Assembly: GCF_008365295.1 (NCBI RefSeq)
Contig: NZ_CP043505.1
Span: 2,542,001-2,606,000, forward strand
DNA: 64,000 bases
Source: Agromyces intestinalis
GTDB taxonomy: Bacteria > Actinomycetota > Actinomycetes > Actinomycetales > Microbacteriaceae
Reading direction: 5' to 3'
Part shown: positions 51,496-58,819 of the stretch, piece after piece
Layout: the number at the start of each line of letters is the position of its first letter
Numbering within the stretch: position 1 is the stretch's first letter
Translations under genes and position numbers: made by a program
Notes under the pieces: model-generated
The model's database searches: none
Told to the model about the DNA's origin: nothing
The model's input: only the letters and a program-made list of their open reading frames with translations

Positions 51496-53751
51496 ATGCA
51501 TCGACGCACCATTCGGGGGCTCTCGACGGCGGCATTGGCCACCGCGGGATTCGTCGCCATCGGGCTGCTCGGCCCGGCACCTGCCTTCGCCGAAGACGAC
51601 GTGACCATCAACCTGGTCACCGTCAACGACTTCCACGGCCGCATCAAGCGCGACGGCGCTTCGACCGGCGCGGCCGCACTGGCGACCGCCGTCAACGGCA
51701 TCCGTGCCCAGAACCCGAACACGATCTTCGCCGCCGCCGGCGACCTCATCGGGGCCTCGACGTTCGAGTCGTTCATCCTCGACGAGCTGCCCACCATCGA
51801 CGCGCTGAATGCGGCGGGGCTCGACGTGAGCGCGGCGGGCAACCACGAGTTCGACCGCGGCTGGGAGACGCTGCGCACCGACGTGCAAGACCGGGCGAAC
51901 TGGGAGTACATCGCCGCGAACGTGTTCTACGAGGGCACGGATGACACGGCCCTCGCCGAGTCGTGGACGACGACGGTCGGCGGCGTGCAGGTCGGCTTCG
52001 TCGGCGCCGTCACCGAGGAGCTGCCGTCGCTGGTCAGCCCCGCGGGCATCGCCGAGCTCGAGGTGCGCGACATCGTCGACTCGGTGAATGCCGCCGCCGA
52101 CCGGCTCGAGCAGGGCGGTGCCGACATTGTGGTGCTGCTCATCCACGAGGGCGCCGCGACCACTGCCGAGGCATCGGCCACCGACCCCGACTCCCCGTTC
52201 GGCCAGGTCGTGCTGGGCGTCGATGACAGCGTCGATGCGATCGTCTCGGGTCACACGCACCTCGCCTACAACCATGTGATCAACGGCCGGCCGGTGATCT
52301 CGAGCGGACAGTACGGCGAGAAGTTCAGCAACATGGAGATCGTGTACGACACCGACACCGATTCGATCGTGTCGATGGACAACGAGGTGATCGATGCCTC
52401 GACGCCGATCCCCGGTACGAGCAACTTCACCTACCGTGATGTGCCCGACCAGGCCGTCACCGACCTGCTCGCGCCCTATCTCGCCGAGGCCGATGTTCGC
52501 GGCGCGGTGCCGCTGGGCTCGGTCACTGCCGATCTGGCGCGCGGCCTGCAGCCCGACGTGGATGCGAACGGCGAGGTCGACCCGAGCAAGCCGGCCGTCG
52601 AGAACCGCGGCGCCGAGTCGACGCTCGGCAACTTCGTCGCCGACGTGCAGTACTGGTCGGCGAACCAGGATGCCGCGGTCGACATCGCGTTCATGAACCC
52701 GGGCGGTCTGCGCACGAACATCGCGTACGCACCCGACGGCGTCGTCACGTATCGCGAGGCGGCCAACGTGCAGCCGTTCGCGAACAGCCTGTTCACGCAG
52801 ACCCTCACGGGCGCGCAGGTGAAGCAGGTGCTCGAGGAGCAGTGGCAGCCGGCTGGCTCGAGCCGCCCGTTCCTGAAGCTGGGCGTGAATCAGGGGCTGA
52901 CGTACACGTTCGATCCGACACTGCCGGAAGGTCAGCGCATCACGGGCATCGCGCTCCACGGGGTGCCGATCGATCCGGCGGCGACGTACCGGGTGGTGGC
53001 GAACTCGTTCCTCGCCGCGGGTGGAGACAACTTCTTCACACTCGGCCAGGGCACCGACCGACGCGACAGCGGCAAGATCGATCTGCAGTCGATGGTCGAC
53101 TGGTTCACCGAGTTCCAGACCGGAAGCCCCGACCCGGTGCAGCGGTCGGTGGGCGTCCACCTGTCGGCGCCCGACGCCGACGGTTACGACGCGGGCGACT
53201 CGCTCACCGTCGACCTGTCGTCGCTCGACTTCTCGGCCAACCCGACCGGCGGCGAGGTCGTCGTGTCGATCGGCGGGAAGGAACTCGGCCGCAGCGCGAT
53301 CGACACCTCGCTGGTGCGGCTGAACGACGAGTTCGGGCGGGCGTCGATCACGGCGCCGATCCCGGCGGGCGTGTACGGCGTGCAGCAGCTCACCGTGAGC
53401 GTGCCGGGCACCGGCTCGACCGCGACGCTGCCGATCACGATCAACGCGAAGCCGGTCGCCGTCACGGTGGTCGGCCTGCCGAGCCCGATCATCACGACGT
53501 CGTCGAAGGCGGTCTCGTACGTCGGGGTCGTCATCGCGCACGACCTGAGCCGCCCGGTCGGCACGGTCACCGTGTACGAGGGATCGAAGGCGGTGGGCTC
53601 GGTGCAGGTCACGGCTTCGTCGCGCGGCGCATTCACCGTGCCGGTCGGCAAGCTGAGCCGCGGCGTGCACGTGCTGAAGGCGGTGTTCGACGGCGGGCCG
53701 GGCTACGGCGACGACACGTCGTTCTCGGCACCGGTGGTGGTGCTGAAGTAG
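51496..53751 (+). CDS. Secreted 5'-nucleotidase / 2',3'-cyclic phosphodiesterase-type protein
   Basis: 751 aa. A signal peptide (1-32, ending APAFA-ED) precedes a metallophosphatase domain (about 35-270): TVNDFHGRI, AAAGDLIGAS, SAAGNHEFDRG, LLIHEGA and IVSGHTHLAY. The 5'-nucleotidase C-terminal domain (about 330-520) has ESTLGNFVADVQYWS, FMNPGGLRTNI and LAAGGDNFFTL. The last 200 residues are beta-rich Ig-like domains (PVAVTVVGLPSPIITTSSKA). No LPXTG is seen, so it is released or loosely wall-bound. It would release phosphate and nucleosides from external nucleotides. GGGGAGGAG fixes the ATG. Confidence 0.93.
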   Translation: MHRRTIRGLSTAALATAGFVAIGLLGPAPAFAEDDVTINLVTVNDFHGRIKRDGASTGAAALATAVNGIRAQNPNTIFAAAGDLIGASTFESFILDELPTIDALNAAGLDVSAAGNHEFDRGWETLRTDVQDRANWEYIAANVFYEGTDDTALAESWTTTVGGVQVGFVGAVTEELPSLVSPAGIAELEVRDIVDSVNAAADRLEQGGADIVVLLIHEGAATTAEASATDPDSPFGQVVLGVDDSVDAIVSGHTHLAYNHVINGRPVISSGQYGEKFSNMEIVYDTDTDSIVSMDNEVIDASTPIPGTSNFTYRDVPDQAVTDLLAPYLAEADVRGAVPLGSVTADLARGLQPDVDANGEVDPSKPAVENRGAESTLGNFVADVQYWSANQDAAVDIAFMNPGGLRTNIAYAPDGVVTYREAANVQPFANSLFTQTLTGAQVKQVLEEQWQPAGSSRPFLKLGVNQGLTYTFDPTLPEGQRITGIALHGVPIDPAATYRVVANSFLAAGGDNFFTLGQGTDRRDSGKIDLQSMVDWFTEFQTGSPDPVQRSVGVHLSAPDADGYDAGDSLTVDLSSLDFSANPTGGEVVVSIGGKELGRSAIDTSLVRLNDEFGRASITAPIPAGVYGVQQLTVSVPGTGSTATLPITINAKPVAVTVVGLPSPIITTSSKAVSYVGVVIAHDLSRPVGTVTVYEGSKAVGSVQVTASSRGAFTVPVGKLSRGVHVLKAVFDGGPGYGDDTSFSAPVVVLK

Positions 53752-53842
53752 TCGAGCTGCCGTCGGGTACGCGACGGACGGTCGGCCGGGGCATCCCGGT
53801 CGGCCGTCCGCCGCGTCCGGCGCCCGCGGGTACGCTGGCACG

Positions 53843-54466
53843 GTGAGAACTCGCGGCGCTCGGGCGATGCGCGGCGCGGCCGTGGCCGCGTTCGCGACGT
53901 TCGTCGCCGCGCTCGCCCATACCGTCGGCGGCGGGTCGGCGCCCGGCCCCGTCGCCGTCGCGCTGGCACTCGCGTTCTCGGCGCCGCTGGCCATGCTGCT
54001 GGCGGGTGCCCGCGCACGCGTAAGCGCGATCGCGATCTCGGCGATGGTCACCCAGGCGCTGCTGCACGTCGTCTACGCGATCGGCATCGGCGGTGCGGAT
54101 GCCTCGGGCCTCGGCGCATCCGCCCCGCACCTGTCGCACGCCGGCCACTCCGCCTCCGGCGGCACGATCCCGGTGCCCGATCCGATGGCCCTCGTCGACC
54201 ACGGCGGCGGCGCGATGCCGTTCACGCACCTCGCGGCGGCCGCGCTCACCGTCGGGTTCCTCGTCGTCGCCGACGACGTGTTCGACGCGTTCGGCCGACT
54301 CGTGCGAGGCATCCTCGCTCGCCTGTCGCGCGTGCGCGTCCCGCTGGTCGACCTGCCCTCGGCACCGCGCCTGCGCGTCGAGCGATCGTTCGCCGCGCCC
54401 CTCGTCCTCCGTCTCGTCGACTCCCTTCGATACCGGGGCCCGCCCGTGGCATCCGTCGCGCGCTGA
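53843..54466 (+). CDS. Membrane protein of a copper-handling cluster
   Basis: 207 aa with three to four membrane helices (about 12-30, 36-55, 60-82, 127-146). The external loop between helices 3 and 4 is His-rich (HLSHAGHSASGG, then ALVDHGGGAMPFTH), suggesting metal binding. No named family is recognised. The start is GTG with TACGCT 6 nt upstream, a leaderless arrangement. It is followed by YcnI and CopC genes, so a copper role is inferred from context. Confidence 0.75.
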   Translation: MRTRGARAMRGAAVAAFATFVAALAHTVGGGSAPGPVAVALALAFSAPLAMLLAGARARVSAIAISAMVTQALLHVVYAIGIGGADASGLGASAPHLSHAGHSASGGTIPVPDPMALVDHGGGAMPFTHLAAAALTVGFLVVADDVFDAFGRLVRGILARLSRVRVPLVDLPSAPRLRVERSFAAPLVLRLVDSLRYRGPPVASVAR

Positions 54467-54554
54467 CGCGCGACCACGCATCGGCTCACCCCATCCCATC
54501 CGCCGGGCGCGCTCACGCGCCCGCGCGAACGAATCGACGAAGGAATCCTCCATC

Positions 54555-55292
54555 ATGCGCATCGCGCGACTCACCGCCGCCGGCCTCGGCGCCGGCGCCC
54601 TGTTCGCCCTCGCCGCCGTACCGCTCGCCGCATCGGCCCACGTCACCGTCACGCCGGGCGACGCGCCCGCCGGCGCCTCCGCCGTGCTCACCTTCTCGGT
54701 CGGGCACGGCTGCGACGGCTCGCCGACCACCGCCCTCACCGTCGACATCCCCGAGAACGTGCTGTCGGTCACCCCGACCGTGAAGCCCGGCTGGACCGTC
54801 GAGAAGGTCATGGTGCCGCTCGACGAGCCCGCCGAGGGCGCCCACGGCGACACCGTCACCGAGCGGGTGGGCCAGGTCGTCTACACCGCCGAGACGCCGC
54901 TGCCCGACGGCTACCGCGACACCATCGAGGTGCAGGTGCGCACGCCCGACGACGCGGCGGGCACGACGCTCGCGTTCCCCGTGCTGCAGACCTGCGTCGA
55001 AGGCGAGACGAACTGGGCCGACCTGCCGACCGACGACGGCGCCGAGCCCGAGTCGCCGGCTCCGACGATCGCGGTGACCGAGGCGGCCGCCGATGAGCAC
55101 GGCGCCTCGACCGCATCGGGCGGCCACGACGGCCACGATGCGTCCGGCGACGCGGCTGCGTCGACGGATGCCTCGCAGCCCGCCGCATCCGAGCCCGACG
55201 TGCTCGCCCGAGTGTTGGGCATCGGCGGGCTCGTGGTCGGTGTGGTCGGCATCGTGCTGGCGATCGCGGCTCGGGCGGGGAAGCGGGCCTGA
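54555..55292 (+). CDS. YcnI-family (DUF1775) copper-binding membrane protein
   Basis: 245 aa. Signal peptide 1-28 ends ASA-HVTV; the mature protein starts with the invariant His that binds Cu(II) in YcnI. The domain (about 28-160) has HVTVTPGDAPAGASAVLTFS, KPGWTVEKVMVPLDEP and NWADLP, with conserved Trp residues. A His/Asp-rich linker (EHGASTASGGHDGHDASGD) and one C-terminal helix (about 220-240) follow. It is an extracytoplasmic copper chaperone anchored in the membrane. The stop overlaps the CopC start (TGATG). Confidence 0.92.
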   Translation: MRIARLTAAGLGAGALFALAAVPLAASAHVTVTPGDAPAGASAVLTFSVGHGCDGSPTTALTVDIPENVLSVTPTVKPGWTVEKVMVPLDEPAEGAHGDTVTERVGQVVYTAETPLPDGYRDTIEVQVRTPDDAAGTTLAFPVLQTCVEGETNWADLPTDDGAEPESPAPTIAVTEAAADEHGASTASGGHDGHDASGDAAASTDASQPAASEPDVLARVLGIGGLVVGVVGIVLAIAARAGKRA

Positions 55293-55909
55293 TGTCCGCC
55301 CGGGTGAAGCTCCGGCGGGCTGCCGGTTTCGCGGCCGCCGGTGCGGCGGTGTGTACGGCGGCCCTGCTCGCGGTCGTTCCGGCTGCGCCGGCCGCGGCGC
55401 ACAACTCGATTACGTCGACCTCGCCCGCCGAGGGCGCGACCGTGACGGCGCAGCCCGGCGAGGTGTCGCTGACCACGAGCGACGAGTTGCTCGACCTCGG
55501 GTCGGGCAACGTGATCGACGTGGTCGGCCCCGACGGGCTCCACTACGCGACGGCGTGTGCGACGATCGCCGGGTCGGATGCCTCGGTGCCGGTCGCGCTC
55601 GGCGGAGCCGGCGAGTACACGGTGGAGTGGCGCGTGGTGTCGGCCGACGGGCACCCGATCGCGGGGGAGTTCGCGTTCGAATGGGCTCCGGCCGAGGGCG
55701 AGGTGCTCGCCGACGGCGCGGCCGAACCGGCGTGCACCGAGCTCGTGACCTCGGGCGAGGCGACGGATGTCCCGGCCGACTCGGATGGCGGGTCGCCGGC
55801 GTTGCCCGCCGACGCGCTCTGGATCGGCGCGGCGGCGGTGCTCGTCATCGCCGCCGGCGTCGCGACCTGGCTCGTCGCACGGCCGCGCCGCACGCCGCCG
55901 GCCGAGTAG
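55292..55909 (+). CDS. CopC-domain copper resistance protein
   Basis: 205 aa. A signal peptide ends AAA-HNSI; the N-terminal His of the mature chain and the later DGHPIAGEFAFEW (Asp-x-His) are the CopC copper ligands. The Ig-like CopC domain spans about 36-135. A linker and one C-terminal helix (ALWIGAAAVLVIAAGVATWL) anchor it. It binds Cu(II) outside the cell and works with YcnI; a CopD partner is not present. The TAG stop (55907-55909) lies inside a palindromic repeat. Confidence 0.92.
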   Translation: MSARVKLRRAAGFAAAGAAVCTAALLAVVPAAPAAAHNSITSTSPAEGATVTAQPGEVSLTTSDELLDLGSGNVIDVVGPDGLHYATACATIAGSDASVPVALGGAGEYTVEWRVVSADGHPIAGEFAFEWAPAEGEVLADGAAEPACTELVTSGEATDVPADSDGGSPALPADALWIGAAAVLVIAAGVATWLVARPRRTPPAE

Positions 55910-55980
55910 CGCGAAGCGCGTATCGAGACCCCGGAAGGCGCGTCACCGGGTCTCGATACGCTCGCTGGCGCTCGCTACTC
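55904..55980. terminator. GGTCGAG-type palindromic element ending the copper operon
   Basis: GAGTAGCG (55904-55911) pairs with CGCTACTC (55973-55980), and CGTATCGAGACC (55919-55930) with GGTCTCGATACG (55949-55960). The right end continues CTCGACCAGC. The left arm contains the copC stop codon. Confidence 0.82.
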
Positions 55981-56044
55981 GACCAGCGGGCGCGGCGGGG
56001 GCGGACGGGTGTGGAGACCTGCACCCGGCGTCGGAGGTGGCGGG

Positions 56045-56050
56045 TAGGGT
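56045..56050 (+). promoter_or_regulatory. Leaderless -10 of recQ
   Basis: TAGGGT lies 7 nt before the GTG at 56058. Confidence 0.55.
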
Positions 56051-56057
56051 CGAGCGG

Positions 56058-58082
56058 GTGAACCGCAGCGCGTACGAGCCGGCGTGGGAGCCCGACGACA
56101 TCCCGTTCGATCCCGACGCGCTCACCCCTCCCGACGACGACGAGGCGTGGCTGCCGCCCGACTCCGACCGGTTCGGCGGGGCCGCCGCGCCCGCGACGGG
56201 CGCCGTGGCATCCGGCGCGACGCCCACCGCGCCAGCGATGCTGCGCGCTGCTCCCGTCCGGTTCGCCACCGCGCTCGATGCCTTGCACACCGTGTTCGGG
56301 TACGACGCATTCCGCGGCGACCAGGCCGAGATCATCGACCAGGTCGCGGGCGGCGGCGATGCGGTCGTGCTCATGCCGACCGGCGGTGGCAAGAGCCTCT
56401 GCTACCAGATCCCGGCGCTGTTGCGCGAGGGCACCGGCGTCGTGGTGTCGCCGCTCATCGCGCTCATGCACGACCAGGTCGACGCGCTCGTGCGCAACGG
56501 CGTTCGCGCGGGCTACCTGAATTCGAGCCAGAGCGCCGCCGAGCGCGCGCAGGTCGAGCGGGCGTACCTCGCGGGTGAGCTCGACCTGCTGTACCTCGCG
56601 CCCGAGCGGTTGAACTCCGAGGCGGTGAAGCGGTTCCTCGAGCGGGGCACGATCGCGCTGTTCGCCATCGACGAGGCGCACTGCGTGGCGCAGTGGGGTC
56701 ACGACTTCCGGCCCGACTACCTGGCCCTCTCCGAGCTCGCCGAGCGCTGGCCCGGCGTGCCGCGCATCGCGCTCACCGCGACGGCCACCGAGGCGACCCA
56801 TCGCGAGATCACCGAGCGATTGTCTCTCGGCGGCGCGAGGCACTTCGTGGCGAGTTTCGACCGGCCGAACATCCAGTACCGCATCGCGCCGAAGAACGAG
56901 GTGCGCAAGCAGCTCCTGCAGTTCATCCGCGCCGAGGGGGTGGATGGCGAGGGCCGTCCGGCCGCCGGCATCGTCTACGCACTCTCGCGGGCGTCGACCG
57001 AGAAGATCGCAGCCTTCCTCGTGCAGAACGGCATCGACGCGATGCCGTACCACGCGGGCCTCGACGCCGATGTCAGGCGCCGCACGCAAGAGCGCTTCCT
57101 CCGTGAAGACGGGGTCGTGGTCGTGGCGACCATCGCGTTCGGCATGGGCATCGACAAGCCCGACGTGCGGTTCGTCGCGCACGTCGACCTGCCGAAGTCG
57201 GTCGAGGGCTACTACCAGGAGACGGGGCGTGCCGGTCGCGACGGTCTGCCGTCGACCGCGTGGCTCGCCTACGGCCTGCACGACGTCGTGCAGCAGCGTC
57301 GCATGATCGACGAGAGCCCGGGCGATCTCGCCCACCGCCGGCGGCTGAGCGCCCACCTCGACGCGATGCTCGCGCTCTGCGAGACCGTGCAGTGCCGCCG
57401 GCAGAATCTGCTCGCGTACTTCGGGCAGCGAAGCGACCCGTGCGGCAACTGCGACACCTGTCTCGAGCCGCCCGCCGCCTGGGACGGCACGGTTCCGGCG
57501 CAGAAGCTGCTCTCGACGATCGTGCGGCTCGAGCGCGAACGCCGGCAGCGCTACGGCGCCGGTCACCTCATCGACATCCTTCGCGGCAAGCGCACCCCGA
57601 GGGTCGACCAGTACGGGCATGATTCGCTGTCGACGTGGGGCATCGGCGACGATCTCAGCGACCAGCAGTGGCGTGGCATCGTGCGGCAACTGCTCGCCCA
57701 GGGCCTGCTGCAGTCGCACGGCGAGTACGGTGTGCTCGGACTCACCGAGGCATCCGGCGGCGTGCTCGCGGGCGAGCGCACCGTGCAGCTGCGCACCGAA
57801 CCCGAGCGCGCTCCCCGCGCGCAGGCGAAGCGGGCCGCGCCCGCGGCATCCGATCTCGAGCCCGCGCAGGCCGAGCTCTTCGAGGCGCTCCGCGCATGGC
57901 GCGCGGGCGAGGCGCGCGACCAGGGGGTGCCCGCGTACATCGTGTTCGGCGATGCGACGCTGCGGGCGGTCGCGGTCGCACGGCCCGCGAGCGTCGCCGA
58001 ACTCGACGGCATCTCGGGCATCGGCGCGAAGAAGCTCGAGCAGTACGGCGAGGCGCTCGTCGCGGTGGTCGCCGCGAACTGA
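56058..58082 (+). CDS. recQ: RecQ-family ATP-dependent DNA helicase
   Basis: 674 aa from the GTG at 56058 (the frame is open further 5' only across a repeat). After an acidic 70-residue lead, the helicase core shows RGDQAEIIDQ, Walker A MPTGGGKSLCYQ, FAIDEAHCVAQWGHDFRPDY (DEAH), ALTATA and the C-lobe FGMGIDKPDVRFVAHVDLPK with QETGRAGRDG. The RecQ zinc motif follows (Cys in CETVQCRR and DPCGNCDTC), then a winged helix and a C-terminal HRDC domain (EALRAWRAGEARDQGVPAYI). It unwinds DNA 3'-5' in recombination and repair. Confidence 0.96.
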   Translation: MNRSAYEPAWEPDDIPFDPDALTPPDDDEAWLPPDSDRFGGAAAPATGAVASGATPTAPAMLRAAPVRFATALDALHTVFGYDAFRGDQAEIIDQVAGGGDAVVLMPTGGGKSLCYQIPALLREGTGVVVSPLIALMHDQVDALVRNGVRAGYLNSSQSAAERAQVERAYLAGELDLLYLAPERLNSEAVKRFLERGTIALFAIDEAHCVAQWGHDFRPDYLALSELAERWPGVPRIALTATATEATHREITERLSLGGARHFVASFDRPNIQYRIAPKNEVRKQLLQFIRAEGVDGEGRPAAGIVYALSRASTEKIAAFLVQNGIDAMPYHAGLDADVRRRTQERFLREDGVVVVATIAFGMGIDKPDVRFVAHVDLPKSVEGYYQETGRAGRDGLPSTAWLAYGLHDVVQQRRMIDESPGDLAHRRRLSAHLDAMLALCETVQCRRQNLLAYFGQRSDPCGNCDTCLEPPAAWDGTVPAQKLLSTIVRLERERRQRYGAGHLIDILRGKRTPRVDQYGHDSLSTWGIGDDLSDQQWRGIVRQLLAQGLLQSHGEYGVLGLTEASGGVLAGERTVQLRTEPERAPRAQAKRAAPAASDLEPAQAELFEALRAWRAGEARDQGVPAYIVFGDATLRAVAVARPASVAELDGISGIGAKKLEQYGEALVAVVAAN

Positions 58083-58139
58083 CGCGCGCCCCGAACTGAC
58101 GCGTCCCCGCGAACTGACGCGTCCCCGCGAACTGACGCC
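58075..58139 (+). repeat. 18-nt tandem repeat starting in the recQ stop region
   Basis: CGAACTGACGCG occurs at 58075, 58092 and 58110, and CGAACTGACGCC at 58128, spaced 17-18 nt. The first copy contains the recQ stop codon. A -10-like TACGAT (58149-58154) follows. Confidence 0.8.
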
Positions 58140-58205
58140 CTGCCGCGCTACGATCACCACAGGGGAGCGTCGCGAGGGGTGGCGCGTCGAGGGGATGAGG
58201 GGCAC

Positions 58206-58616
58206 ATGGCCGACAGGGCGATTCGACCGACGGGTGTCACCGTCGTGGCGGTACTGGCATGGATCTCGGGGGCGCTCGACCTCATCTCGGGCATCCTGTT
58301 GCTGTTCCTGCTGCCGGTGCAGGCCGTCGTCGACCAGTTCCAAGGCACGGGCGGGCTGCTGACTGCCGCGATCGCGTCGATCATCGTCGGCCTCATCGTG
58401 GTGCTGGTGGCGGGCGGCCTGCTGAACGGCAATTCGGCGGCGCGCCTGATCGTGACGGTCGTCGAGGTGCTGTCGATCATCGGCGGACTGTTCCTCGTGT
58501 TCGCGTACTACGGCAATCGCCCCGAGGTGATCTGGGAGTGGCTCGGCATCTTCTTCTCGCTCATCGTGCTGCTGCTGCTCTGGAGCCGCAAAGCGAGCGA
58601 GTTCTTCCGCAGCTGA
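58206..58616 (+). CDS. Small four-helix membrane protein (DUF7144-like)
   Basis: 136 aa. Four hydrophobic segments: about 10-36 (VTVVAVLAWISGALDLISGI), 50-70, 76-100 and 108-125. The opening RPTGVTVVAVLAWISGALDL is common to a family of small actinobacterial membrane proteins. Function unknown. The ATG at 58206 is chosen because the helix starts shortly after; AGGGG lies close upstream. Confidence 0.7.
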   Translation: MADRAIRPTGVTVVAVLAWISGALDLISGILLLFLLPVQAVVDQFQGTGGLLTAAIASIIVGLIVVLVAGGLLNGNSAARLIVTVVEVLSIIGGLFLVFAYYGNRPEVIWEWLGIFFSLIVLLLLWSRKASEFFRS

Positions 58617-58819
58617 GCGACGACGGGCTTCGGATGCCTCGGTCCTCCGTTGTGGGGACTCGACCGAGTCGGGCATGCCGACTTGTAGAGTGCGGACAAC
58701 GTCGTTCGGGGTGCCCGAAGCAGGGTTTGTAGGCCGCTCACGCACCGTTTCAGGGGTGCGGCGCCCTCGCCGTACCGTGGGAGGCAGTCTTCATTCGATC
58801 GAGAAGGACGGCACCGACG

